Below, in pieces: positions 1 through 8,764 of a stretch of 64,000 nucleotides of DNA. This stretch comes from JBFWNG01 sp050251195 (lineage in GTDB: Bacteria; Bdellovibrionota_B; Oligoflexia; Oligoflexales; Oligoflexaceae). The translations under genes and the position numbers were made by a program. Position 1 is the first letter of the stretch; each line of letters starts with the position of its first letter. Below the pieces are notes generated by a model. It was not told the origin of the DNA and searched no databases. It saw only the letters and a program-made list of their open reading frames with translations. The stretch is from contig JBFWNG010000005.1 in the NCBI GenBank assembly GCA_050251195.1, positions 124,001 through 188,000 of the forward strand, in the 5' to 3' direction.

Positions 1-753
1 CTTGCCGCCAACGTGGACTTTGCATTTATTGTAACGGCTGCGAACCTCGAATTTAATGTCGGTCGATTGCACCGTTACATGTACATTGCGCTGCAAGGCG
101 GCGTGACACCCGTTCTGGTTCTTTCCAAAACAGACTTAAGTCCTTCGCATAGTGAGTTTGTGGAAACGATGAACAAGAGCTTTCCAACAACCCGGGTTAT
201 CATTGCAAGTGCTGTAACGAACAACGGGGTGGGGGATATTGCGCAATTGCTCAAACCGGGAATTACCGGGGTGTTCATGGGGTCGTCGGGGGTCGGAAAA
301 TCAACGCTCACGAACGTCCTTCTTGGCGGAGAAATTCAAAAAACATCCTCGGTTCGACTGGCTGACGACAAGGGGCGGCATACCACCAGCTCTGGGACTA
401 TGTTTTTCACGAATTCGAGCGCCATGATCATCGATACTCCGGGCTTGCGAGAAATACAAATAGCGGGAGTCGAAGAGGACTTGGAAAGCCTTTTCGGAGA
501 CGTTGAAGAGATGATTCGGTCGTGTCGCTTTTCCAACTGCGGTCACGGCGACGAACCTGGATGTGCGATCCAGGCGGCGCTTGCCAACGGAACCATCGAT
601 AGCGACACGCTGAAGAGGTTTCATAAGATGCGGCGCGAGGCGGAGTTCAACCTGATGCGAACAGATGCGGCATATTGCCGTACCGTGAAGAACCGGTGGA
701 AAAAGTTGAACAAGGATTTAAGAGCGAGGAAAAAACTTGAAAGCAAGCGGTAG
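1..753 (+). CDS. rsgA: Ribosome small subunit-dependent GTPase A, 5'-truncated by window edge
   Basis: RsgA is a circularly permuted GTPase that acts late in 30S ribosomal subunit maturation in the cytoplasm. The permuted motif order is visible: G4 (SKTD, near base 133), then G1/P-loop (GSSGVGKST, near 280-309), then G3 (DTPG, near 433). A C-terminal zinc-knuckle follows, with CRFSNCGHGDEPGC giving Cys-Cys-His-Cys ligands. The reading frame is open to base 1 and reads LAANVDFAFIV, the usual start of the GTPase domain, so the N-terminal OB-fold lies outside the window. The gene ends with a Lys/Arg-rich tail typical of the family. Nothing looks damaged. Confidence 0.95.
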   Translation, partial: LAANVDFAFIVTAANLEFNVGRLHRYMYIALQGGVTPVLVLSKTDLSPSHSEFVETMNKSFPTTRVIIASAVTNNGVGDIAQLLKPGITGVFMGSSGVGKSTLTNVLLGGEIQKTSSVRLADDKGRHTTSSGTMFFTNSSAMIIDTPGLREIQIAGVEEDLESLFGDVEEMIRSCRFSNCGHGDEPGCAIQAALANGTIDSDTLKRFHKMRREAEFNLMRTDAAYCRTVKNRWKKLNKDLRARKKLESKR

Positions 754-918
754 GCCCATTTCTTAACTTATCTTAGCGATTTGGTTTAATTATGTACCGG
801 GTCAAAGTTACGCAGGTTTAAAAATAGAACAAATACCTGCAGTTATTGCAATGATTCCTGGCACGAGCATTGCTGAAGAAGTTACGTAATGAACCTTTTT
901 CTTTATTTGGGGGCTATG

Positions 919-1551
919 ATGAAATCATTTAAATGGGCAATAATTTTGATGGCAGTGCTTGCAGCGCCTGCAGGAGCGCAGGATTTTGACCGCGGTGACC
1001 GAGATCACGAACGGGATGGCGATCATGACCGAGATCACGACCGGGATCGGGATCGAGATCGGGATCGCGACCGGGATCGTGACCGTGATCGCTGCGACCG
1101 AGACCGCGATTTCGACTGCGAACGAGATCGAGATCGTGACCTTGATCGCTTGGTTCTTGACTTCTACGACGAACAATTCCAGGGCAGCAACACACTAAAA
1201 CTCAAACAAGAAATCCGCCGACAATTGGGCATTGATGCGCAAGATCTTAGAGATGAAGATCTGGCTGGCGTGACGCTTGTCGCCAAAACCCGTCAGGGCC
1301 AAGGACGTGCGTCTCTTATCGTGGGCCAAAGTGAATCGAGAGCCGCACTTGTGGACGGACGACCTAGAGATTTCGAAGACAACAACATCTCAACATACGA
1401 CCGAGTGGAGTTGGACAACCCCAATCGTTCAGGAAGAAGCAATGGCGTTTGGCAGATCGACCTTCAAGGTAACTTCAAGGTAAAACGCGTTATATTGCAC
1501 TTCGACGAGCGATGCGGCCGCCGTTGCTTAGGCGACGGAAGACGCGACTAA
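919..1551 (+). CDS. Secreted Asp/Arg-repeat protein of unknown function
   Basis: I do not recognise the family as a named enzyme. The protein starts with a clear Sec signal peptide (MKSFKWAIILMAVLAAPAGA, cleavage before Gln). About 40 residues of alternating Asp-Arg and Asp-His dipeptides follow. The C-terminal ~130 residues look globular and beta-rich, with several Arg-rich loops and a pair of Cys near the end (CGRRC). ATG 919 was chosen because it starts the signal peptide and a GGGGGCT Shine-Dalgarno sits just upstream; in-frame ATGs at 916 and 889 are alternatives. A likely terminator follows at 1567-1610. The charged segment could bind polyanions, metal ions or another protein, but this is inference. 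Confidence 0.8.
   Translation: MKSFKWAIILMAVLAAPAGAQDFDRGDRDHERDGDHDRDHDRDRDRDRDRDRDRDRDRCDRDRDFDCERDRDRDLDRLVLDFYDEQFQGSNTLKLKQEIRRQLGIDAQDLRDEDLAGVTLVAKTRQGQGRASLIVGQSESRAALVDGRPRDFEDNNISTYDRVELDNPNRSGRSNGVWQIDLQGNFKVKRVILHFDERCGRRCLGDGRRD
1003..1152 (+). repeat. Degenerate hexanucleotide tandem repeat (GAYCGN)n coding for Asp-Arg
   Basis: A run of GATCGN/GACCGN/GATCAC hexamers encodes alternating Asp with Arg or His. All reading frames stay open across it on both strands because the unit is six bases and lacks stop codons. Such runs can change length by slippage. Confidence 0.85.
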
Positions 1552-1566
1552 TCGCGACCAATGAGG

Positions 1567-1610
1567 AATCCCTGGCTTGCTCGCATGGGTGAGTCGGGGA
1601 TTTTTCTTTT
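1567..1610 (+). terminator. Probable rho-independent terminator
   Basis: Arms AATCCC and GGGGATT enclose further complementarity (GCTTGCTC with GGTGAGTC), and the right arm runs into TTTTTCTTTT. It lies just after the Asp/Arg-repeat protein gene. Confidence 0.7.
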
Positions 1611-1702
1611 CCCGTCTTTTCAGAGTTTCCGCGACCTTTTTGTTGAAAGTGGAAGCGCGGAATAATGGAAACGCAGAAGTTGTTCATCCCTAAAGACAGA
1701 AA

Positions 1703-1728
1703 GCGCCCAAAAAATTTTGGGCGCCTAT
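1703..1728 (-). terminator. Probable rho-independent terminator of amtB
   Basis: A perfect 10-bp inverted repeat (GCGCCCAAAA / TTTTGGGCGC) with a 2-nt loop lies 25 bases beyond the amtB stop. On the minus strand the stem is followed by TTTC. Confidence 0.7.
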
Positions 1729-1752
1729 TCGGATTAAAAATTCGAGAATCGC

Positions 1753-3174
1753 TTAGGAGCTCTTTCTATCTCTGTGGTCATGCGGCATAGATGTACGATT
1801 TCTCGTGCTGAGAACTTCCATGACGCTATTGATAACTTCACCGTGCTGCGTTTTGTCGAGGCCAAGTTCCTCGTCGGTCTCCGAAACGCGGAAGTTAGCA
1901 AATTTGCTCACTGCCTTGAAGATGATGTAGGTAGCGACAACGCTGAACGCAATCACGGCAATACCGCCAATGATGTTGGCTCTCATTACGTCATGTCCGC
2001 CATATAGAAGGCCATTGTTCCCCGCCGGATTGATAGACTTGTCAGCGAAAACGCCTACCAAGATTGTACCCAAAGTACCGCCCACGCCGTGGCATGCGAA
2101 AACGTCGAGGGTATCGTCCAATTTGAGTTTCTCTTTGACGAAAATAGCCATGTAATTGCAAATCGCGCCAGTCGCCAAGCCGATCAACATCGCTGAGCCG
2201 AAAGAAACAAATCCTGCAGCAGGAGTGATTGCAACCAAGCCTGCGACGGCGCCAACGCAACCACCGAGGGCACTTGGCTTACCTTTGATGAACGTATCTA
2301 CAACCACCCATGAAGCAGCAGCAGCAGCAGCAGCAAAGAATGTTGTTGCAAAAGCATGAGCTGCAAGGCCGTTGGCGCCTAAGGCTGAACCGGCGTTGAA
2401 GCCAAACCAGCCGAACCAGAGCAATGCGGTTCCAAGCATAACAAAGCTGACGTCATACGGGTGGATGTCAGACCTGCCAAAGTCTTTTCGTTTGCCGAGA
2501 AGCAGTGCGGCAACAAGGGCTGAATAACCTGCGCTCATATGCACGACGAGACCGCCCGCGAAGTCGAGACCGCCAAGATTTCTAATCCAGCCGCCCACGC
2601 CCCATACCCAGTGAGCGATTGGAACGTAGACGACGAGCGACCAAACAGTCAAGAATGCCACCCATGCTTTGAAGTTCAATCGTTCCGCAACGGCGCCCGT
2701 GATAAGGGCCGGCGAAATAACGGCGAACATGCATTGGAAGATCATGAATGCCAAATGCGGAATTGTTGCAGCGTAGTCAGCGTTTGGCGCTTGTCCTACG
2801 TCCCTTAAGAACAGCCAGTTCAAGTTTCCGATCAGACCGCCCACGTCGCCTGAGAATGCCAAGCTGTAACCGCAGATTCCCCAAAGAAGGCCAATTACCG
2901 CCAGTGCGGCAACGTTTTGAAACAAGGTTGATAAAACGTTCTTAGAGCGAACCATGCCGCCGTAAAAGAAGGCTAAAGCTGGCGTCATCAACAATACTAA
3001 CGCCGCGGACATGAGGACCCATGCGGTGTCTCCAGTGTCGATCGTTGGCATTGCAGCCGCGTCTCCGTCTGCTAAGGCAACGTTTGCTGCCAACAAGGAC
3101 AACAGTGCAAAACCGCCTGTCGCCGCCTGCCACAACCGGCCCTTTGCGTCGCTGTTTTGGGTGCATGATTTCAT
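1753..3174 (-). CDS. amtB: Ammonium transporter (Amt/Mep/Rh family)
   Basis: An inner-membrane trimeric channel for ammonium/ammonia uptake. After a signal-like segment (GFALLSLLAANVALADG) come about eleven membrane helices and family signatures, including FFYGGMVRSKNVLS, GWFGFNAGSA and DVFACHGVGG (pore histidine region). The C-terminus keeps the HGE motif that contacts PII proteins but then runs about 27 residues further than usual. ATG 3174 was chosen because GGAGG lies 8 bases upstream; in-frame upstream codons give a poor leader. No glnK/glnB gene is adjacent, which is unusual because amtB often pairs with one. The Ala-rich stretch in the middle is encoded by a (GCA)n run. Confidence 0.95.
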   Translation of the reverse strand: MKSCTQNSDAKGRLWQAATGGFALLSLLAANVALADGDAAAMPTIDTGDTAWVLMSAALVLLMTPALAFFYGGMVRSKNVLSTLFQNVAALAVIGLLWGICGYSLAFSGDVGGLIGNLNWLFLRDVGQAPNADYAATIPHLAFMIFQCMFAVISPALITGAVAERLNFKAWVAFLTVWSLVVYVPIAHWVWGVGGWIRNLGGLDFAGGLVVHMSAGYSALVAALLLGKRKDFGRSDIHPYDVSFVMLGTALLWFGWFGFNAGSALGANGLAAHAFATTFFAAAAAAASWVVVDTFIKGKPSALGGCVGAVAGLVAITPAAGFVSFGSAMLIGLATGAICNYMAIFVKEKLKLDDTLDVFACHGVGGTLGTILVGVFADKSINPAGNNGLLYGGHDVMRANIIGGIAVIAFSVVATYIIFKAVSKFANFRVSETDEELGLDKTQHGEVINSVMEVLSTRNRTSMPHDHRDRKSS

Positions 3175-3297
3175 AACTAAGCCTCCATTTGTTCTCAAAT
3201 TGAAATCCAAAGCCACCAAAGAATGAGAGTGGCGACGGTTTAAGTCGGAGACGCGACATCAAACTTTAGTGAAGAAATCGTAACAAGCCAGATCCAT

Positions 3298-3311
3298 TGA
3301 GAATATTTTCA
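3298..3311. promoter_or_regulatory. Palindromic operator-like site between amtB and cheA
   Basis: TGAGAATATTTTCA is a near-perfect 14-bp palindrome (12 of 14 positions symmetrical). It lies in the divergent gap between amtB and the CheA-like gene. It could bind a dimeric regulator of either gene. It is short and AT-rich, so chance is possible. Confidence 0.3.
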
Positions 3312-3474
3312 TAGCTCGCAAAAAATCAGTAGTTTCCAGGCTGTAGGGTAAATCTTACAGCAATTTGACGTTATCTTCGAAGCCTGCGCGTGTCCAATTT
3401 TCTTCTAAAGAACTCGTCTTCGATACCGAAGATGAGCCTCATTGAGGGGCCCAATTGGATCGCTTGGAGCGGTG

Positions 3475-6400
3475 ATGGACGATTTTACAGATTTCAGCAA
3501 AATAACGGAAAGTGCGGAACCCACGTCCGCAGCAGCTCCTGCGCCCGAGGAGTATCTGGGCACCTTTATTCAAGAACTCAACGAGATTGTACAAAATCTT
3601 GAGAGCTCGCTCATTGACCTCGAAACTCAGGCGTCCGACGGGAAAATCATCAACCAAACATTCCGGCTTTTCCATAACCTTAAGGGAAGCTCCGCCAGCA
3701 TGGGCTTTGACGTTCTCAAAGACCTCGCGCATTTTTCAGAATCCTTATTGGACTTGGCTCGCTCTGGAAAAATGACCATTGAGTCACGGCACGTCGATCT
3801 CTTTTTAGAGGCCCTGTCGGCTATCAAGATTACTGCGGAGAAGATTTCGACCACAGGCAAACAAGGTACGGATCGCTACTTCGACGTTCTTCACAAACTC
3901 GTTCTGGCGGAGAAAGAAACAAGAGATTCTCTCGACAGTAATAAAGGTCCCAATACGTCGAAAGAAGCTGAAAGTGCGGGCAGTGCGGAAAAAAAGAACA
4001 CTGATCTCGATCAGATTAAAGTTTCACGCTCCGTCATCGAGCAGATGATGCTCCTGGTGGGCGAGTTCATGCAAATCAAAAACAAAATTAATTGGCTACG
4101 GAGCCGCTACAAAGACAGGGAATATTACGACAATTGCCACGAGCTTGAGCAATTCTCGGGTAAGCTTCAGAGAAATATTTTAAAACTGCGTCTTAGCCCC
4201 GTGAAGCCAATTTTCCACTCCATGAGGCGGGTGGTTAGATCGACGGCACAACAGGTTGATAAGAAGATCAACTTTGAGATTGGCGGCGAGGATACCTTGT
4301 TGGATCGAAGCATTTTGGATGTATTGTCCGATCCGCTGATGCATATCCTTCGCAACGCCATAGACCATGGTATCGAAAAGGATACTGATCGGGTCACCTC
4401 AAACAAACCGGAAGTCGGCAACGTTATTCTCAAAGCTAGTTACCGAACGGGCGAAGTTCACATATCCGTCACCGACGACGGTAGGGGTATCGACCCGGCG
4501 CGCGTTAAAGCCAAGGCTGTGAAGCTCGGCATCATCTCAGAGTCGCAGGCTCACGCGATGACGCCGCAAGAAGCTTATCAATTGGTGTTTCTCCCCGGAT
4601 TCTCGGGCGCAGAACAAATTACGGAAACATCCGGACGCGGCGTCGGCATGGACGTAGTTAAGGAGCGGGTAACGTCTATAGGAGGGCAGGTCGACATTCA
4701 GACGGAAGTCGGCGCAGGAACATCCTTCACATTGAGACTGCCATTGAGCTTGGCAATTGTGGAATGCCTAGGGTTTCGAGTCGGAAGCCAGACGTATGCT
4801 ATTCCACAGATGAACGTGGAAGAAGTGTTTTCCTTGACGTCGCCGATAGTTCAATCCAATGTCCGATTACTTGAAAACGGCAATAAGGTCCTCGTTGTTC
4901 GCGACTCTGTGGCGCCGATTCTCGACTTACCCAAGATCTTAGAGGAAAAGAGTAAGACCCAACCGGAAGCATTGATTAAAGTAAGGCACGGTAAGTTCCG
5001 TTTCATTCTCGAAGTCGATCACATTCTTGGTCCTATGAGTATCGTGAGCCAGCCCCTACCGAGAACTTTTTCTAAAAGAGCGCCGTTTTCCGGCATCACA
5101 AAACAAGGTGACGGAAGCTTGTTGTTTCAACTAGACGTCGTAAAACTGTTTAGCTACGTCGAATCGACCTCGACGCGCGTAAGTCGCAAATCAGATCACA
5201 ACCGCGGCGCCGTTGGGACCGATCAGGAAGGCGCTTTGCTGACGTCAAGCGAAGTAAGGCGAATCCAACAAAAGACGATCGCTTTCAGAAACAACCTCAA
5301 TTTTTGTCTCCCGGTACAACGTGCAAAGCGCATTGTATTTATCACAAAAGAGGATATTAGCGAAATCGGCGAAGGTGGAAGAAGTTTCATAACTCTTGAC
5401 GGAAAAACCATTCCGTTGATTTGGATTGAAGAAACGCTATTGCGGCAGAAAAGAATCCGCCGCGACAACTACTCGCTCCTGATTGTGCAGAACGAGAACG
5501 AAACCTTTGGGGTGCCAATGGTTGAGTTCAAGGGAATCGAAAGAATGCCGGAAGTCTATGATACCTCAATAGCCGAGTCGGGCATCCTCGGATCAACAGT
5601 CATAGGCAAGGATACCTATCTGGCGGTCGATATACCCGGAATGATCAGAATGTTTCAAGGTAAGGAAGTCGTGCGGAAACACAGCCGTACTCAAAACGAG
5701 GCGAGACCGATCACGATTCTTTGCGCGGAAGACGACAAATTTTTCGCATCTGAGCTCACTTCTACTCTAAGAGCCGCGGGCTACAATTTGGTGATGTGCG
5801 AGGACGGACTGATTGCGAAAAATAAACTGGAAGATCCCGCATTCGTTTCTACCATCGACGCTATAGTAGCGGACATCGAGATGCCAAACCTCACAGGGTT
5901 GGCTCTGTGCAGGTGGCTCAAAGGAACCAAACATGCGGCGCATCTGCCCGTCATAGCCTATACTGCGATTACGACAGAAGAAATGCGCGAAAAAATGATG
6001 TCTGCCGGAGCTCACGCCTTTATTTCCAAGATGGCTTTGGACGATCTTTCTAAAACGATCCACAAAGTTTTGAAAGGGGACAAGATCGATAACACAAAAC
6101 CGGAGGTCGTTAAGGTCGCAAAAATCGATCGAATGGTGACGTTCCAGCTAGGTACCCAGTGGTACGCGTTGCCAATGGAAAATATTAAGGAGGTGAGCCC
6201 CAAATCTCCGTCAGCGGATATCCCTGGCGCCGATCCTTGGATGCGCAAGGTTACGGCATTTCGAGGGTCCATGGTGCCCGTCTTGGATCTTACAAAATAT
6301 ATCGGCGGCGATCAGGCGGTAAAAACCTTGGAGCAAGCAATTCTTGAAGTTGATAGCTATACCTTGGCCTTGCGCGTCAATAAAATAGGTGAAGTTGTTA

Positions 6401-6588
6401 TAAAGAGTCAGCTGACAGTGGGCGACGGTTTACCGAAAGTTTCTCAAGCCGAAAGTATGTTTACGGAACTTGTAAGCCAAGTCGCAACATATCAGAATCA
6501 GATTTTGTTCATATTAAGTCCAAGCAAACTTGCGTCTTTCTGCGTACGCACAGAGGACGAGGGTAAAAAAAGGGAGATGGTAGCATGA
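3475..6588 (+). CDS. CheA-type hybrid histidine kinase (Hpt - dimerisation - HATPase - CheW - CheW-like - REC - CheW)
   Basis: Chemotaxis-type kinase that takes phosphate on an Hpt histidine. Domains by residue: Hpt 25-130 with FHNLKGSS (phospho-His 67); a linker with no recognisable P2 domain; dimerisation 180-240; HATPase 280-425 with N-box LRNAIDHG, G1 DDGRGID and G2 GRGVGMDV; CheW-like 428-560; a second, more divergent CheW-like segment 595-730; a receiver 744-868 with phospho-Asp 800 and Lys 852; and a final CheW-like domain 885-1030. ATG 3475 was chosen for the GGAGCGGTG just upstream; a TTG at 3442 is the alternative. Its stop overlaps the next start by ATGA, so the two are translationally coupled. 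Three CheW-like modules plus an internal receiver is far from the E. coli layout and recalls hybrid CheAs of gliding or twitching systems. The output is unknown. Confidence 0.9.
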   Translation: MDDFTDFSKITESAEPTSAAAPAPEEYLGTFIQELNEIVQNLESSLIDLETQASDGKIINQTFRLFHNLKGSSASMGFDVLKDLAHFSESLLDLARSGKMTIESRHVDLFLEALSAIKITAEKISTTGKQGTDRYFDVLHKLVLAEKETRDSLDSNKGPNTSKEAESAGSAEKKNTDLDQIKVSRSVIEQMMLLVGEFMQIKNKINWLRSRYKDREYYDNCHELEQFSGKLQRNILKLRLSPVKPIFHSMRRVVRSTAQQVDKKINFEIGGEDTLLDRSILDVLSDPLMHILRNAIDHGIEKDTDRVTSNKPEVGNVILKASYRTGEVHISVTDDGRGIDPARVKAKAVKLGIISESQAHAMTPQEAYQLVFLPGFSGAEQITETSGRGVGMDVVKERVTSIGGQVDIQTEVGAGTSFTLRLPLSLAIVECLGFRVGSQTYAIPQMNVEEVFSLTSPIVQSNVRLLENGNKVLVVRDSVAPILDLPKILEEKSKTQPEALIKVRHGKFRFILEVDHILGPMSIVSQPLPRTFSKRAPFSGITKQGDGSLLFQLDVVKLFSYVESTSTRVSRKSDHNRGAVGTDQEGALLTSSEVRRIQQKTIAFRNNLNFCLPVQRAKRIVFITKEDISEIGEGGRSFITLDGKTIPLIWIEETLLRQKRIRRDNYSLLIVQNENETFGVPMVEFKGIERMPEVYDTSIAESGILGSTVIGKDTYLAVDIPGMIRMFQGKEVVRKHSRTQNEARPITILCAEDDKFFASELTSTLRAAGYNLVMCEDGLIAKNKLEDPAFVSTIDAIVADIEMPNLTGLALCRWLKGTKHAAHLPVIAYTAITTEEMREKMMSAGAHAFISKMALDDLSKTIHKVLKGDKIDNTKPEVVKVAKIDRMVTFQLGTQWYALPMENIKEVSPKSPSADIPGADPWMRKVTAFRGSMVPVLDLTKYIGGDQAVKTLEQAILEVDSYTLALRVNKIGEVVIKSQLTVGDGLPKVSQAESMFTELVSQVATYQNQILFILSPSKLASFCVRTEDEGKKREMVA

Positions 6589-8756
6589 GTGCTCTAAAGA
6601 AGAAGGAAAATCACGATTCCAACGACGCGTCAGAGATGAATGCGACCGTTAAAGAAGGAAGCGGCGACCTCTTAGGTACCATTACCCAGATGGGTCGATG
6701 CTTGGACGCGATGAACGATATCATTCAGAAGGCCAATTTTATCGCCTTAAACGCGTCCATTGAAGCGGCGCGAACGCAGACGCAAAGTGAGAACTTTTCG
6801 CTTGTCGCTCAACAGGTTCGACGGCAAGCCGAGCGAACGGAAGAGCTTGCGAACGGCCTCGGCATGGCTGTGGAAGAACTCGAACTTTATGCTCTCAAGG
6901 CTATTGCGGTCAATTGTACGGACACGGCGAGCGATCTTATCGATAAATTGGATCGGAATCTATTCGAACGCAACTGTGACGTCCAGGCATGGGCAGGTTT
7001 CAAAGAAAACGTTGAATGTGCCCGAGCGCTGTTGAATGAAAAGGACGTTAAGGCCGCTCTTCAACCTAACGATCCAAAAAACGCCAAAATTGTAGCCAGC
7101 TGCCAACGTCTTAAGGTTCTCGTGCAAACGTATAACATATACATCGAGTCCATGCTCATCAACAACAAGGGTATCGTCATAGCCACGGCTAAGGACCCCA
7201 AACTTATTGGAAGAGACCTAGGCAACGAAGAAGATTTCATAACCGTCATGACCACAAATAAGCCACATGTGACGGAAATGTTTTTTGATCCTTATCTGAA
7301 GGAAAGAACCGTCGGATATACCGCGCCCATTCGCGATGAAAATGGGAATGTGATTGGCGGCATAGCGAACCGTTTCAATTGGCATTTCGCCCACGACATT
7401 GTGGAAAAAATTCCGCTTGGAAAGAATGGAAAGATTTACGTTATCTCCCAAGACGGAACTGTGATTTGTAGTTCGAATCGCCAGGGCATCTTGATCGATA
7501 ACCTCACATGGCTTACGGCTGGCGAACAGGCCCTACAATGTAAATCGGGTTACACCATAGAGTGCGCACGCAACGGGCAATTGGCTGCGTGGGGGTACTG
7601 TCATACGTTCGGTTACAACTCCTACAAAGGCAAACAATGGTCTGCCTTGATCTATCAACCCGTTAAGATACCGGAAAACAAATTCATCACGGAAACGATT
7701 ACTCGAGAAGTAGAAGGCAAGAAAGAGGCAGCCCCCGAAACGAACAGAAATCTCGAGCGCATTGCTGACAGAATCCAAGAGCACGTGCGAAGTATCAACA
7801 CGATCAACAACGAAACGAACATGCTCGCCGTCAACGCCGCCATCCAAGCGGGTGTCGCCGGTGCGGAAGGAGAAGCGTTCTCTGTCATCGCCTCTGAAAT
7901 AGGCCAACTAGCTCGGCAATCCGAAGAATTTGTTAACGCTATCAACGAGCAAACAAAAGAGTTGAGCCGTTGCGTCCGTTCGACAGTATATACACGCCTT
8001 GGCGAAGCGGCTTTCGACACCATCGACAAAGTAGATCGGAATCTTTATGAGCGATTCTGCGATATCCAGGCGTTTGCCTCCTTTAATGAAATGGCCGGAT
8101 TTCTCAAAGGAACGATAGACGAAAAAGAAGCGTTAGAATTGCTGCGGAAGCTCCATGAAATTTATGAAGTTTACCACGACTTGTTGCTGCTCGACATCGA
8201 AGGCAACATTCGCGCGACGGCAAAGCACCGTGAAATCGTCGGACAAAACCAGGGGGATCGCAGCTGGTTTAGAGAGTGTGCCGCAGGGAATGTCGTGGTA
8301 ACGGATTTCTATAATTCCAAAACAATCAATGACTATACCGTCACTTTTGCGGCACCCGTTCGCGACACCTCCGGAGCTGTCATAGGCGTTATTACCTCAC
8401 GTTTCAACTGCGCATATGTGTACGACATTCTCAAAGCGACCATCGTCGGGAATAAGGCCGAGGTATTCCTTATCAATTCAAAGGGCCTCGTTATAGGTTC
8501 ACCGACTCGCGAAGGAATACTGGAAACGTCGTTTTCCCATCTAAAGGCATTTTCTATGCTAAACAGAAACTCATACGGCCACACCTTGGAAGCTGAAAGC
8601 AAGGACGGCACAGGACACTTCGCATTTGGTTATGCGAAAACGCAAGGGTACATCAATTATAGGGGTAAGGGTTGGAGCGTGGTCATCCGCCAACCGATCG
8701 AAGAAGCCGAGACGGAGCACCTGCGGCTGGTGGCCAATAGTAAAGAAGGGGATTAA
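6585..8756 (+). CDS. Soluble tandem (MCP signalling tip - Cache-like) x2 sensory protein
   Basis: The sequence is an internal duplication of about 360 residues. Each half starts with a stretch like the tip of a chemoreceptor signalling domain: residues 50-85, ANFIALNASIEAAR then FSLVAQQVRRQAER; residues 410-445, TNMLAVNAAIQAG then AFSVIASEIGQLAR. Each then has a shared segment IDKxDRNLxERxCDxQAxAxF (119-139 and 480-500) and a Cache/PAS-like sensor fold with NGNVIGG / SGAVIGV and F-N motifs. I see no signal peptide or membrane helix, so it is probably cytoplasmic. Classical receptors put Cache outside the membrane and upstream of the signalling part; here the order is reversed. The start overlaps the CheA-like gene by ATGA, so it is very likely that kinase's receptor or a regulator of it. 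Methylation sites cannot be assigned. Confidence 0.8.
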   Translation: MSALKKKENHDSNDASEMNATVKEGSGDLLGTITQMGRCLDAMNDIIQKANFIALNASIEAARTQTQSENFSLVAQQVRRQAERTEELANGLGMAVEELELYALKAIAVNCTDTASDLIDKLDRNLFERNCDVQAWAGFKENVECARALLNEKDVKAALQPNDPKNAKIVASCQRLKVLVQTYNIYIESMLINNKGIVIATAKDPKLIGRDLGNEEDFITVMTTNKPHVTEMFFDPYLKERTVGYTAPIRDENGNVIGGIANRFNWHFAHDIVEKIPLGKNGKIYVISQDGTVICSSNRQGILIDNLTWLTAGEQALQCKSGYTIECARNGQLAAWGYCHTFGYNSYKGKQWSALIYQPVKIPENKFITETITREVEGKKEAAPETNRNLERIADRIQEHVRSINTINNETNMLAVNAAIQAGVAGAEGEAFSVIASEIGQLARQSEEFVNAINEQTKELSRCVRSTVYTRLGEAAFDTIDKVDRNLYERFCDIQAFASFNEMAGFLKGTIDEKEALELLRKLHEIYEVYHDLLLLDIEGNIRATAKHREIVGQNQGDRSWFRECAAGNVVVTDFYNSKTINDYTVTFAAPVRDTSGAVIGVITSRFNCAYVYDILKATIVGNKAEVFLINSKGLVIGSPTREGILETSFSHLKAFSMLNRNSYGHTLEAESKDGTGHFAFGYAKTQGYINYRGKGWSVVIRQPIEEAETEHLRLVANSKEGD

Positions 8757-8764
8757 GCTTTCAT

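Noticed and set aside
925..1195. Long open frames opposite and beside the Asp/Arg-repeat gene
   Set aside because: They arise because the hexanucleotide repeat has no stop in any frame. The plus-strand frame has a signal peptide and a globular C-terminus.
2311..2340. (GCA)n trinucleotide run as a possible phase-variable repeat
   Set aside because: It encodes the Ala-rich helix normal for Amt proteins, and length change by whole codons would not shift the frame.
3220..3300. Sigma-54 promoter for amtB
   Set aside because: A TGGC-like word is present on the minus strand, but the GC at the -12 position is missing.
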